A program made the position numbers and the translations under genes. This document shows positions 17,341 to 26,211 of a stretch of DNA of 32,771 nt, one piece after another. Under the pieces are notes generated by a model. That model did not search any database and was not told the DNA's origin. It saw only the letters and a list, made by a program, of their open reading frames with translations. How positions within the stretch are numbered: position 1 is the stretch's first letter; every line of letters starts with the position of its first letter. Source of the DNA: CAZMFZ01 sp964565665 (GTDB lineage: Bacteria; Bacteroidota; Bacteroidia; Cytophagales; UBA9547); the NCBI GenBank assembly GCA_964565665.1, contig CAZMFZ010000027.1:1-32771 (forward strand), given 5' to 3'.

Positions 17341-18504
17341 ATGCTCTCGGCTCACATATTAGAGATAATCAAAACCTACCGCAATCACAATCCGCAGGAA
17401 GTGGCCTTGAAGCTTTCGGGGAAAAATTTGCCCTTACAAATGATTGTTCAGCAAATAGAAGGTTGGCAAAAAGCGAAAGACAAATTGCCGAGTTGGCACA
17501 GTATTGGGTATATCGTTTTTCCTGTGCGATTGTCAATAGAGCAATGCTCTTCCGAAACCACGGCAAAGTATAAAGCTGAAATTGTGCGAAAGGGAAACAT
17601 AATAGACCTGACAGGAGGCTTTGGAGTAGATGGTTATTACTTTTCAAAACATTGTAAATCAGTTACATACATAGAGCAAAATGAGGTTTTGTACGAGATT
17701 GCAAAACACAATTTCAATATTCTAAATGCAAGAAATGTAGTTTGTATTAATGGTGATGGATTAGCTTTTTTGAGGCAATCAAAAAATAGTTTTGATACTA
17801 TATTTATTGACCCTGCCAGAAGAAGCGAATCAGGCAAAAAAGTATTTCAATTGGCTGACTGTGAACCCAATGTGACAGATAATCTTGCTTTTCTATTCGA
17901 AAAGTCAAATCAAATATTGATAAAAACTTCACCGTTGCTAGATATTGATAAAACGATTGCCGATTTAAGATTTGTAAAAGAAGTGCATATAATTTCGGTA
18001 GATAATGAGTGCAAAGAAGTATTGTATTTGCTTGAAAATGAATGGCTTGAAAAAGAAAAAGTATTTACAATCAATATCATTAAAAGTAGAAATCAAACAT
18101 TTGAATTTTACAGAAATGATGAAAAAGAGGCAAAAACAAACTATTCAAATCCATTGAAATATTTGTATGAACCTAATAGTTCCATATTAAAATCTGGAAC
18201 TTTCAAACTAATAGCCACTAAATTCAATATTAATAAGATAGCACCTAATACACACTTGTATACCAGTAATGAATTAATCGTAGAATTTCCGGGAAGAGCA
18301 TTTGAAATAAAAAATAGAGGCAGCGAGAAAGAAATAGTCTCACATTTAAAAGAAAAAAAGGCAAATGTGATTACCAGAAACTACCCTCTAACTGCCAATC
18401 AATTAAAAAATAAGCTGAAAATAAAAGATGGAGGCGATGATTATGTAATTGGGTTTCAGACTTGTGAAGGCAAAAATGAGATAGTGTTGGCGGAAAGAAT
18501 TTAA
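17341..18504 (+). CDS. PG_1098-family class I SAM methyltransferase (THUMP-like)
   Basis: A 387-residue protein with a Rossmann methyltransferase core: the SAM motif IIDLTGGFGVDG is at residues 87-98, the acidic motif IEQN near 111, and FIDPARR near 155-161 is the catalytic-loop position. The C-terminal part (SNELIVEFPGRAFEIKNRG, then HLKEKKANVITRNYPLTANQLKNK) matches the THUMP-like and ferredoxin-like domains of the Bacteroidota PG_1098 family. It is probably an RNA methyltransferase, but the site is not known to me. It is divergent from the phosphomutase over a 104-nt gap. An in-frame upstream start is not needed, because the ATG at 17341 yields the full family N-terminus. Confidence 0.85.
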   Translation: MLSAHILEIIKTYRNHNPQEVALKLSGKNLPLQMIVQQIEGWQKAKDKLPSWHSIGYIVFPVRLSIEQCSSETTAKYKAEIVRKGNIIDLTGGFGVDGYYFSKHCKSVTYIEQNEVLYEIAKHNFNILNARNVVCINGDGLAFLRQSKNSFDTIFIDPARRSESGKKVFQLADCEPNVTDNLAFLFEKSNQILIKTSPLLDIDKTIADLRFVKEVHIISVDNECKEVLYLLENEWLEKEKVFTINIIKSRNQTFEFYRNDEKEAKTNYSNPLKYLYEPNSSILKSGTFKLIATKFNINKIAPNTHLYTSNELIVEFPGRAFEIKNRGSEKEIVSHLKEKKANVITRNYPLTANQLKNKLKIKDGGDDYVIGFQTCEGKNEIVLAERI

Positions 18505-18596
18505 TGGCATTTATCAATTTGAAAAAGATAATTTTCCTGTCCAGTTTTGAATTCGCTTTTTAGCGACTGATATTTACCATATAATTAAAGAATCAT

Positions 18597-19247
18597 TTGA
18601 ATTTCGAAGGCATAAAAAACCTAATATTCGATTTAGGAGGCGTTATTATCAACATTGATATAAATATAACTATCAATGCTTTTGCTAATTATTATGGAGC
18701 TTCGGTGCCTCAAATTAATGAATTTTTAGCTAAAAAAGGACTTTGGGAGCTGCATGAAGTAGGCAGCCTTTCTGATGAAATATTGAGAAGCGAACTCAAT
18801 AGCTACTTTATCAATTCGAATAATGCCAATGCAAAATACATGAGCACGACTGAGTTTGAAATGGTTTGGAACAGCCTATTGCTCAATATTCCGCAAGAAA
18901 GAATAGATTTACTAAAGGCATTGGCTATTAAATACCGCCTATTTTTGCTTTCCAATACCAATCACACCCATATTTTAGATGTGAATGCAAAGCTGGCCAG
19001 GGAAAATAATATTGTTGGAGGCTTAGAATCACTTTTCGAAAAAGTATATTATTCCTACAACTTAGGAATGAGAAAACCCGACCCAAAAATATATGAATAT
19101 GTATTAAAAGATAAAGCCTTATCGGCCTCTGAATCTGTATTTATTGACGATAATGAGCCAAATATCATTTCCTCAGGTTCGGTTGGCATTCATACAATCT
19201 TGGTAAAACCACCTCACACCATTTTAGAATTACTAGCAAAAGCATAA
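18597..19247 (+). CDS. HAD-family phosphatase, YihX-like
   Basis: A 216-residue HAD hydrolase of subfamily IA. Motif I is IFDLGGVI with nucleophile Asp12; the DxG form instead of DxD is shared with E. coli YihX, a glucose-1-phosphate phosphatase. Motif II is LLSNTN, motif III is LGMRKPDPKIY, and motif IV is FIDDNEPNI. YihX-like ends (GIHTILVKPPHTI) are also present. The start is TTG at 18597, because an in-frame stop lies at 18582 and the first in-frame ATG falls too late. The gene overlaps the protease downstream by one base (TAATG), so the two are translationally coupled. The substrate is inferred from family resemblance only. Confidence 0.88.
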   Translation: MNFEGIKNLIFDLGGVIINIDINITINAFANYYGASVPQINEFLAKKGLWELHEVGSLSDEILRSELNSYFINSNNANAKYMSTTEFEMVWNSLLLNIPQERIDLLKALAIKYRLFLLSNTNHTHILDVNAKLARENNIVGGLESLFEKVYYSYNLGMRKPDPKIYEYVLKDKALSASESVFIDDNEPNIISSGSVGIHTILVKPPHTILELLAKA

Positions 19248-20383
19248 TGAGCAAACCACAAAGATTATTAGCATTACAAATAGGATTATTTATTATCACG
19301 CTCATTACCACCACTTTAGCAGGAGTAGAATGGATTTATGGTAAGCTGTTTTTCTTAAATGAAGATGGCTTTGGCTGGAATAATTGGATGACACTTGAAA
19401 TGCTGACTGAAGGAATCAAATTTTCAACCGCATTTATCGGCATACTGACAGTTCACGAATTTGGACATTATTTCACCGCCAAATACTATAAAATAGATGT
19501 TACACTGCCCTATTATATACCTATGTGGTTTGGATTAGGCTCAACCATTGGCACATTGGGTGCATTTATTCGCATAAAGCAAGTTATAAATTCTAGAAAA
19601 GAATATTTTGACATTGGTTTGGCCGGCCCATTGGCTGGTTTTGTCGTAGCGTTGGCTATTTTATTTTACGGATTCACCCATTTGCCACCTGCCGAATATA
19701 TTTTTACCATCCACCCAGATTACCAAAAATATGGTTTAGATTATGCCACCTACGTGTACCAAGGCATGGAAGGCTCGTTTTACATTGGTAAAAATCTGCT
19801 TTTTATTTTATTTGAAAAATACATTGCCGACCCTACTTTAGTGCCTAATCAATATGAAATGATGCACTATCCATTCCTTTTTGCTGGATATTTGGCTTGT
19901 TTTTTCACGGCTTTAAATTTATTGCCCATTGGCCAGCTCGATGGTGGACATATTTTGTATGGATTAATTGGCAACCCAGCCCATCGCATAGTTTCTCTCA
20001 CCCTTTTCATTGGATTTATGTTTTATGCCGGACTAGGGATTGTAACCCCTTCTAAAGTAGAAGACTTACTCGATACCAATGTGTTGCTATATTTACTATT
20101 TCTATATTTTGCTTTTGCCAAAGTGAGTGGTAGTTTCCAAAATGCTTTACTAATAGCTATGGCAATATTGGTAGCTCAATTTTCGATAAGTTATTTTTTC
20201 CCAAACTTGAAAGGGTACAATGGCTGGATGCTTTTCGGCCTAATTTTAGGTAGATTCTTGGGCATTTATCATCCCACAGCTACTAAAGATGAACCTCTTA
20301 GTATTGGCAGGCAAGTATTGGGCTGGCTAATGCTAGTAGTATTTATACTTTGTTTCTCACCACAACCTTTTGTATTTGAGTAA
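19247..20383 (+). CDS. Site-2 protease family (M50) membrane metalloprotease
   Basis: A 378-residue polytopic membrane protein. The zinc motif HEFGH is at residues 70-74 (His70, Glu71, His74) and the third ligand Asp231 is in NLLPIGQLDGGH. Hydrophobic segments surround both motifs, with further ones to the C-terminus. The YYIP, GTLGAFIRIK and GLAGPLAG blocks resemble the EGY/S2P-like branch with the motif HExxH, not RseP: there is no PDZ domain. It should cut transmembrane substrates within the membrane; the substrate is unknown and no anti-sigma gene is nearby. It starts inside the stop codon of the upstream phosphatase gene and ends 6 nt from the convergent kynureninase gene. Confidence 0.9.
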   Translation: MSKPQRLLALQIGLFIITLITTTLAGVEWIYGKLFFLNEDGFGWNNWMTLEMLTEGIKFSTAFIGILTVHEFGHYFTAKYYKIDVTLPYYIPMWFGLGSTIGTLGAFIRIKQVINSRKEYFDIGLAGPLAGFVVALAILFYGFTHLPPAEYIFTIHPDYQKYGLDYATYVYQGMEGSFYIGKNLLFILFEKYIADPTLVPNQYEMMHYPFLFAGYLACFFTALNLLPIGQLDGGHILYGLIGNPAHRIVSLTLFIGFMFYAGLGIVTPSKVEDLLDTNVLLYLLFLYFAFAKVSGSFQNALLIAMAILVAQFSISYFFPNLKGYNGWMLFGLILGRFLGIYHPTATKDEPLSIGRQVLGWLMLVVFILCFSPQPFVFE

Positions 20384-20389
20384 ATAATT

Positions 20390-21679
20390 TTAGGTAGCAG
20401 TGGCGAAAAAAGCTTCGATTGCTTTTATCACCGTACCTATTTCATCAAAACTATTGTACATCGCTGCAGGTGCCATTCGTATCACTTCTGGTTCCCGCCA
20501 ATCCACCACAATGTTTTGCGATGTTAAATATTCAAAAAGTTTTTTACCATTATTTTTAGTGAGAATAGATACCTGACTCCCTCTTTCCTTCTCATTTTTT
20601 GGTGTGATAATGTGGAAACCACAATGTGGAAATATCTTCATTATCAATTCTACACCTTCAATTAATGCGGAAGACAGTGCAATACTTTTTTCTCTTAATT
20701 TATCTAAATCTACGTTTTCAAATTCATCTAAGGCTGCTTTATGAGCTGCCATACTTAATATGGGTGCATTACTTAATTGCCAAGCTTTTGCCCCTGGCAT
20801 AGGGTTAAATATCTTTCCCATCTTAAATCTCTCCTGCTCGTCTGCTCCCCACCAGCCTTTATATGCTGGTGATTTTAGGTGGTGATTTTCATGAATAAAC
20901 AACCCTGAAACACCACCTGGGCCCGAATTCAAATATTTGTACGAACACCAAGTGGCAAAATCTACTTTCTCATTGTGCAATTCCAATTGCACATTGCCTA
21001 TGGCATGAGCTAAGTCAAATCCTGCCAAGGCCCCAACATTATGGGCTTTCTCTGATATAAATTTGATATTGAAAAATTGCCCAGTATAAAAATTCACAGC
21101 CCCAATCCATACCAAAGCAAGCTCATTTTTATTTTTCTCTATTACTTCGATAATATCTTCGTTGCGAATACAGTACTCATTGCCTCTTGGTGAAACTTCA
21201 ATCAAAGTATCTGCTACATTCAATCCCAGATTCTCAATTTGCGAACAAATGGCATAGTAATCGGTTGAAAATGAGGGAGTTTCAATTAATATCCTATACT
21301 TAGTTTTGGTTGGCTTGTAAAAGGTAGAAAGGAGCAAATGCAGATTTACCGTGAGAGCATTGGCAACTACTACCTCCGATTCTTTTGCCCCAAGCAGCTT
21401 TGAAATGGTTTTATCGAACTGGGCATGGAAATTAAACCAATTTGTTTCACCTTCGAAGTGACCTTCGACTCCCAGTTTTGCCCATTTTTGTATCTCTTTT
21501 ACAACATGCGATTCAACACTTTTTGGTTGAAGACCCAAAGAATTTCCGCAAAAATATATTTTTTTAAGTCCATTTTTTTTTGGAATATGATAGCGATTTC
21601 TCAAATATAAAAGCTCGTCTCTTGAAATGAGCCATTCCATCTTTTCAAAAAATTGTATTAATTCATTATTATTCAGCAT
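20390..21679 (-). CDS. kynU: Kynureninase
   Basis: A 429-residue PLP enzyme that splits kynurenine or 3-hydroxykynurenine to anthranilate or 3-hydroxyanthranilate plus alanine. Family marks are YFCGNSLGLQPKSV near 42-55, GHFEGETNWF near 73, the PLP-ring aspartate Asp222 in GFDLAHAIGN, the Schiff-base lysine Lys248 in CSYKYLNSGPGG, and KGWWGADEQERF. The C-terminal VDWREPEVIRMAP is also typical. Many Bacteroidota carry kynU for tryptophan breakdown or for NAD synthesis from tryptophan. No other kynurenine-pathway gene is in the window and the gene appears monocistronic. Confidence 0.95.
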   Translation of the reverse strand: MLNNNELIQFFEKMEWLISRDELLYLRNRYHIPKKNGLKKIYFCGNSLGLQPKSVESHVVKEIQKWAKLGVEGHFEGETNWFNFHAQFDKTISKLLGAKESEVVVANALTVNLHLLLSTFYKPTKTKYRILIETPSFSTDYYAICSQIENLGLNVADTLIEVSPRGNEYCIRNEDIIEVIEKNKNELALVWIGAVNFYTGQFFNIKFISEKAHNVGALAGFDLAHAIGNVQLELHNEKVDFATWCSYKYLNSGPGGVSGLFIHENHHLKSPAYKGWWGADEQERFKMGKIFNPMPGAKAWQLSNAPILSMAAHKAALDEFENVDLDKLREKSIALSSALIEGVELIMKIFPHCGFHIITPKNEKERGSQVSILTKNNGKKLFEYLTSQNIVVDWREPEVIRMAPAAMYNSFDEIGTVIKAIEAFFATAT

Positions 21680-21759
21680 AATATCTTGAAATATAAGTAA
21701 ATGTTTTCTGTATCTAAAAAATAGTTACCAGAAATTGCATTAGTTTGGGTTACATCATT

Positions 21760-21767
21760 TAGCTTTG
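21760..21767 (+). promoter_or_regulatory. Candidate promoter of the 55-residue membrane protein
   Basis: TAGCTTTG is an exact TAnnTTTG box. The upstream element would be TTGC at 21735-21738 (21-nt gap). The leader before the ATG at 21812 would be about 38 nt. Confidence 0.45.
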
Positions 21768-21811
21768 GAGAATAAAGTGAAAGAATTTTACCTCAACCAC
21801 TCCAAAACCAT

Positions 21812-21979
21812 ATGAGAAAAAAACTAAAAACATTAAAAGACGGTTTCTTTTGGAAAGTAATCGTACTTATTTCTGTAGTGTTGCTTGGCTTTGTAAGCAA
21901 ATCGTATAAGTGGAACGATTCTTTGGAAAATCATAAACCCAAAACAGCCTCCATCAACAAGATTGTAAACCATAACTAA
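21812..21979 (+). CDS. 55-residue single-span membrane protein, unknown
   Basis: Starts MRKKLKTLKD, then one hydrophobic segment (about residues 11-29, FFWKVIVLISVVLLGFV), then a polar tail ending NHN. The positive N-terminus suggests the tail is outside the cytoplasm. Support for a real gene is its own promoter-like box upstream, a strong terminator 21 nt downstream, and normal codon use. It is the only coding sequence in the gap between kynU and tsf. I do not recognise a family. Confidence 0.6.
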   Translation: MRKKLKTLKDGFFWKVIVLISVVLLGFVSKSYKWNDSLENHKPKTASINKIVNHN

Positions 21980-21999
21980 ACCTTGCACACCACTATAAT

Positions 22000-22029
22000 A
22001 AAAAAGGGCTTCATTAGAAGCCCTTTTTT
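22000..22029. terminator. Bidirectional terminator between the small ORF and tsf
   Basis: Perfect 13-nt arms (AAAAAAGGGCTTC at 22000-22012 and complement at 22017-22029) with the loop ATTA. The A run and T run make it work on both strands for the convergent genes. Confidence 0.9.
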
Positions 22030-22048
22030 ATTTATCAACAATATGGAA

Positions 22049-22879
22049 TTAACTTCCAATTTCTACTCTTTTGAAAGAGGTTACAGTCAATCCCTTAGTA
22101 ACACCATCAAGCAATTGCGATATTGTTTTAGAGGGGTCTTTTACAAACTCTTGATTCAATAAAGTAGAGTCTTTATAAAATTTATTCAATTTCCCTAATG
22201 CTATTTTTTCAAGCATTGCCTCAGGTTTGCCTTCTGCACGCGCTTGCTCTTTACCTATTTCTATTTCACGTTGAATTGTAGTTGGGTCTACATCATCTTT
22301 ATCTAAAGCTACGGGTTTCATAGCTGCTATTTGCATCGCCACATCTTTCCCAACTTCAGTTACATCTGTATTTCCTACGTTTTTCAAAGCCACCAACACT
22401 CCCACTTTTGAGTTTGAGTGTACGTAAGGTATTACCTTCTCGCCACTTATTAGTGTATATGAGGTTACATCAATACGTTCGGCAATTTTACCAACGATAT
22501 CTATTAAATGCTCAGATACAGCTTTGCCTTCTATTGATAATGCTTTCAAATCTTCTAAAGTTCCAGGTTTGTTTGTCAAAGCTGCTTCTGCAATGGCAGC
22601 ACCTAATTTCATAAAGTCGGCATTTTTTGCTACAAAATCCGTCTCACTACTCAACGCTACTACCACACCTTCTCCGCCATTTGTTTTCACAAATACTGCT
22701 CCTTCATTCGCTTCTTTATCAGCACGGGCTGCCGACACTTTTTGTCCTTTTTTACGAAGCAAATCTGTGGCAACTTCAAAGTCGCCATTAGCTTCTGTAA
22801 GGGCTTTTTTACAGTCCATCATTCCGGCTCCCGTCATCTGCCTTAATTTATTTACATCCGCTGCTGATATTGTTGACAT
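22049..22879 (-). CDS. tsf: Translation elongation factor Ts
   Basis: The 276-residue nucleotide-exchange factor for EF-Tu. The UBA-like N-terminal domain is VNKLRQMTGAGMMDCKKAL (residues 9-27), and the TDFVAKN motif that contacts EF-Tu is at 80-86. The core and C-terminal EF-Ts signatures (HSNSKVGVLVAL, VAMQIAAMKPVAL, NKFYKDSTLLNQEFVKDPSKT) are intact. tsf normally follows rpsB; here it is a single gene with its own upstream region and a divergent gene beyond it. Confidence 0.97.
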   Translation of the reverse strand: MSTISAADVNKLRQMTGAGMMDCKKALTEANGDFEVATDLLRKKGQKVSAARADKEANEGAVFVKTNGGEGVVVALSSETDFVAKNADFMKLGAAIAEAALTNKPGTLEDLKALSIEGKAVSEHLIDIVGKIAERIDVTSYTLISGEKVIPYVHSNSKVGVLVALKNVGNTDVTEVGKDVAMQIAAMKPVALDKDDVDPTTIQREIEIGKEQARAEGKPEAMLEKIALGKLNKFYKDSTLLNQEFVKDPSKTISQLLDGVTKGLTVTSFKRVEIGS

Positions 22880-22910
22880 ATTGATTGTTTTAGTTTCTTT
22901 TTTCTAATTA

Positions 22911-22923
22911 GGGTGCGAAAGTA
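22911..22923 (-). promoter_or_regulatory. Candidate promoter of tsf
   Basis: Minus-strand TACTTTCGCACCC resembles the strong Bacteroidota promoter shape TAnnTTTGCA with one base missing and one changed. The isomerase gene has a similar TAAACTTGCACCC. The upstream box is unclear. Confidence 0.35.
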
Positions 22924-22993
22924 CAAAAAAAGAATTTTTCCGAAATTAATTTTTAGTTATTTATGCAAATAAATAGACAAAAATCGGATTAGG

Positions 22994-23533
22994 ATGAGCA
23001 AAAAACAAAAAGCAGCCGAACCAAAAGCTGCGAAAAAAGGCATTCCATTCGTCAAAAATTTATTAATGGCAGCCGTAATATCGGCTTTTATTTTTACTGT
23101 ATTCAGAGAAAATACAGGGTATAATTGGGTTTGGGAAAGTTTAATAGGTGAAAATTTGAAATTTGCAAACAGAAGCAGCCACCTAACGGAAGCACAAAAA
23201 TTTCAATCTAAATTTGGCATCGATGCAGCTGCACTTGATTATATTGAGCAACATACACCTGAAAATGCTATTATTCTAATGCCACCAGGGGCCATACTGA
23301 TGGCGGATTCGGCCTCATTCCAATTTAAAAAAGACTTGGGTGGAATAAAAGTTCGCAACTGGGCTTTAGATATGCTTTACCCTAGAAAACTAGTATATTT
23401 TGATGAAAAAGACAAAAACATGTTCTATTCAAAAATATCACATATTGTAGTAATGGATGGATGGGGATTCGAATTTCTAAATTACATTCCCGACACTAGA
23501 AATAATTTTGATGTGTTGGCAATTAGAAAATAG
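22994..23533 (+). CDS. Membrane-anchored protein of unknown function
   Basis: 179 residues. A Lys/Ala-rich start (MSKKQKAAEPKAAKKG) is followed by one membrane segment (about 21-39, VKNLLMAAVISAFIFTVF) and a soluble domain of about 135 residues, presumably outside the cytoplasm. Within it, DYIEQHTPENAIILMPPGA has the look of the extracytoplasmic parts of GT-C glycosyltransferases, where such nTPxdaiil stretches occur. That is an inference from pattern only. It precedes a GT-C-like membrane protein in the same direction by about 110 nt with a small ORF between, so the two probably act together. No upstream promoter was recognised. Confidence 0.7.
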   Translation: MSKKQKAAEPKAAKKGIPFVKNLLMAAVISAFIFTVFRENTGYNWVWESLIGENLKFANRSSHLTEAQKFQSKFGIDAAALDYIEQHTPENAIILMPPGAILMADSASFQFKKDLGGIKVRNWALDMLYPRKLVYFDEKDKNMFYSKISHIVVMDGWGFEFLNYIPDTRNNFDVLAIRK

Positions 23534-23538
23534 TGAAG

Positions 23539-23643
23539 ATGAAGGAGATAAAACTTAACAAACGAGAATTTAGATTTTATAAAAATAGTTTTATAACCAA
23601 TAAAATAGATTATTCAACCCCACAAGAAATTAACAGCTTATAA
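23539..23643 (+). CDS. Possible 34-residue peptide between the two membrane-protein genes
   Basis: An ATG-started frame (MKEIKLNKREFRFYKN onwards) fits snugly: it begins 5 nt after the upstream stop codon and ends 1 nt before the downstream ATG. It is basic and polar with no membrane segment. The tight packing suggests translation, at least as a coupling ORF, but length alone gives little support. Confidence 0.3.
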   Translation: MKEIKLNKREFRFYKNSFITNKIDYSTPQEINSL

Positions 23644-23644
23644 A

Positions 23645-25006
23645 ATGATAATTATTGGTATAATTTTAAGTGTTTTAATAGGCTTCACATTTTTGCATTT
23701 TGTAGCCCCTAGATTTAATATTTATGAAAAAGTTGGTTTAAGCTTTATCCTCGGCATATTTTTTCAATGGTTTGTGCTTTTTTTACTAAATATTGTCGGG
23801 TTAGAAATTAATTTGATTAGTGTTCTAGGTATATCGTTGCTATTAATTCTCTTTTTCACATATTTCAATTTTAAAAGGGATAAAAAACTACTTAAAATAA
23901 TATTTCGAGAAGCTGACCAAGTAAAAATAACTTTTGCTTGGGTGGTTTTACTTGGGTTACTTAGTTATTTGATGTATGGAGCGGCAGTAAAATGCCTTTT
24001 CTGGCCTATAGCCGAATACGACAGCATGACAGGCTACAATTTGATGGGTAAAATGATAGCCAGTGAAGGCACATTCAAAGTAAGTATTTTTGAATACCCC
24101 TTTGCTACTGCTTATGAAATAGCCCGCTTTATATATCCTCCTTTAGTAGCTTCAGGATTAGCCTATTTCTATATATTTGGTGCTGATAATGCAAAAATCT
24201 ATATCCTTTGTCTCTTCGTGAGTTTTATAATCGCATTCTATGGCTTGCTTAAAAATAGACTTTCAGACACGATCGCTATTTTTATCACCTTATTGATGAT
24301 GGTAACACCAGAATTTTTCTCCCATGTTTCTTTGGGATTAACCAATTTGCCAAATGCCATTTACACTTCGCTATCCTTTATATGCTTCTACTATTGGCTT
24401 CAAAATAGATCCAACAGCTATTTCATTGTTTCATTGATATTGATGGCGGGCAGTATGTGGTCAAGAAGTGATAGTATAGTATTTGTGGCAGGCTATGGAT
24501 TGCTATTCTTGATTGAATTTGTAAAAACCAGAGAATGGATAAAACCCTTGATATATTTAAGTAGCTGTTTTGCCATGTTTATGATTTGGAATCTGTTTAT
24601 TAAAGTAAATGTGGGTGCAAATTCTTCTGATTTTTTTGTAAAATCATTGTTTTGGGATTCAAATAAATTCACACAAATATTCTCAAAATCGTTTGATTTA
24701 ATGCTGGGAAGTGGTACTCTATATGGAATTACATTTTACGCATTTGTAATATTTATAGCTTTAAATATTGTACCTATTGTACTCACTGCCAACCGATTGG
24801 TGATATTTATCTTATCAACTTGGTTGCTCTACACTCTGCTTTATTATCAGATTGATTACGGATTTGCAGGGTCGATTGAGGCCTACTTAAATGCTTCGTA
24901 TAAACGAGGATTGTTTAACTTTATCCCTTTGGCTTGGTTTTTTATTGCGGTAAGCCCACTAAGTGAAAAATGGCTTACTAAACTGAATAATTGGCTGTAT
25001 CAGTAG
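23645..25006 (+). CDS. Polytopic membrane protein, probable GT-C glycosyltransferase
   Basis: 453 residues with about ten or more hydrophobic segments spread over its length. After the first segments a loop reads PIAEYDSMTGYNLMGKM (near 125), placed like the catalytic acidic loop of GT-C fold enzymes that use polyprenyl-phosphate sugars. RSDSIVF near 275 and a C-terminal cluster of helices complete a Wzy or mannosyltransferase-like shape. The large soluble C-terminal domain of many GT-C enzymes is missing here; the anchored soluble protein encoded upstream might replace it. It could instead be an O-antigen polymerase-type protein. The gene ends 43 nt from the convergent adaptor gene. Confidence 0.6.
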   Translation: MIIIGIILSVLIGFTFLHFVAPRFNIYEKVGLSFILGIFFQWFVLFLLNIVGLEINLISVLGISLLLILFFTYFNFKRDKKLLKIIFREADQVKITFAWVVLLGLLSYLMYGAAVKCLFWPIAEYDSMTGYNLMGKMIASEGTFKVSIFEYPFATAYEIARFIYPPLVASGLAYFYIFGADNAKIYILCLFVSFIIAFYGLLKNRLSDTIAIFITLLMMVTPEFFSHVSLGLTNLPNAIYTSLSFICFYYWLQNRSNSYFIVSLILMAGSMWSRSDSIVFVAGYGLLFLIEFVKTREWIKPLIYLSSCFAMFMIWNLFIKVNVGANSSDFFVKSLFWDSNKFTQIFSKSFDLMLGSGTLYGITFYAFVIFIALNIVPIVLTANRLVIFILSTWLLYTLLYYQIDYGFAGSIEAYLNASYKRGLFNFIPLAWFFIAVSPLSEKWLTKLNNWLYQ

Positions 25007-25049
25007 TTGATAAAGAGATTTTGAATTTGAATAAAAGCCAAACAGACAA

Positions 25050-26135
25050 CTACTTTTTATCTAACACTTTTATTTTATCTCCCAATTTCAAACCCGAAAC
25101 TACTTCAATATTAATATCGTCTGATAAACCAAGCTTTACAGGTGTTTTTACAAAATCCTGTCCGCTTTTCTGCAAATAAACAAAAGCAGAATCTTTGGTA
25201 AACTCAATATTTTTTTCCCTAATAGCCACCACTGAATCTCTTTTATCAAGAATAATATCGGCACTAGCACTGTAGCCAGAGCGAATTTGATATTTAGTGC
25301 CGAAATTTTTCAATCCCGCTTTCACCTCAAATTTGATGGTGCCTTTATCATCTACTCCTTTCGAAGAAATAAACTCTAAAGTAGCATTGTATTTCTCACT
25401 TTGAATAGCTCCAATTTCAAGCAACAATGGCAAACCCACTTTCAGTTTGCCAACTTCCGATTCTACTACTTTACCTTTGAAAATAATGTCATTCATATTG
25501 GCAATGGTAGCTATAGTTGTGCCTTCATTAAAGTTATTGCTTTCAATGAGCATACTGCCTTCTTTTACGGGAATATCTAATATCATGCCCTCAATAGTGG
25601 CTTTTACTATGGTGGTGGAATTTGATATTCGTCTCGAACTTCCTTTCATCACCAATTGCAGGTTATTTTTCGCAGCTTCCAACTGCTCTTGTTTCAATTT
25701 GTAATCTTGCTCGTATTTTATAAAATCAAATTGGGAGATTACCTTATCTTCAAACAGGGCTTTTTGCCTTTTGAATTCTGCTTCAGAAATATCAAAATTT
25801 ATAGTAGTAGTTTTCAATGACGTTTCAGCATCATTTATTCGCTGCATATTAGGCACAATTTTGATGAGGGCTATTGTCTCTCCAGCCTTTACTTGGTCGC
25901 CCGCCTTTTTAAATAATTTTTGAAGTATACCAGAAATCTGCGGCTTTACAAAAACCTCTTTTCTAGGCTCAATTGCCCCAGTAGTGAGTGTTTTTTTATA
26001 AATAGTAGCGGTAAAACTGCTATCGAGCTGATAGGTGATGGGTGGCTTTTGTTCCTTTTGATACAAATAAAAAGTAGTGCCTCCTGCTAGGCCTATAAAA
26101 ATAATAATACCGGAAATTAATAAGATGTTCTTCAC
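25050..26135 (-). CDS. MacA-like periplasmic adaptor (membrane fusion protein)
   Basis: 361 residues. One N-terminal membrane segment (ILLISGIIIFIGLAGG) is followed by a lipoyl-like half (VFVKPQISGILQKLFKKAGD, KAGETIALIKI), a coiled-coil hairpin at about 100-165 (DISEAEFKRQKALFED, YKLKQEQLEAAKNNLQ), the second lipoyl half (IVKATIEGMILDIPVKEGS), and beta-barrel and membrane-proximal domains to the end. It should link the inner-membrane permease to an outer-membrane TolC-like channel. It is the last gene of the minus-strand operon ATPase, permease, adaptor; the gap to the permease is 76 nt. No TolC homologue is in the window. Confidence 0.9.
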   Translation of the reverse strand: MKNILLISGIIIFIGLAGGTTFYLYQKEQKPPITYQLDSSFTATIYKKTLTTGAIEPRKEVFVKPQISGILQKLFKKAGDQVKAGETIALIKIVPNMQRINDAETSLKTTTINFDISEAEFKRQKALFEDKVISQFDFIKYEQDYKLKQEQLEAAKNNLQLVMKGSSRRISNSTTIVKATIEGMILDIPVKEGSMLIESNNFNEGTTIATIANMNDIIFKGKVVESEVGKLKVGLPLLLEIGAIQSEKYNATLEFISSKGVDDKGTIKFEVKAGLKNFGTKYQIRSGYSASADIILDKRDSVVAIREKNIEFTKDSAFVYLQKSGQDFVKTPVKLGLSDDINIEVVSGLKLGDKIKVLDKK

Positions 26136-26211
26136 AGTTAGATAGGTTTCTTATATGTATAATTAGAGAAGCAGGAAATAAATTGTAATCTTTAATGGGT
26201 CAATACTAATT

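Noticed and set aside
18550..18570. Small TCGCT/AGCGA hairpin before the YihX-like gene
   Set aside because: A stem of five base pairs with no T run is within chance.
25002..25054. 8-bp inverted repeat spanning the convergent stop codons
   Set aside because: The 37-nt loop is too long and the stem too short to call a terminator with confidence.
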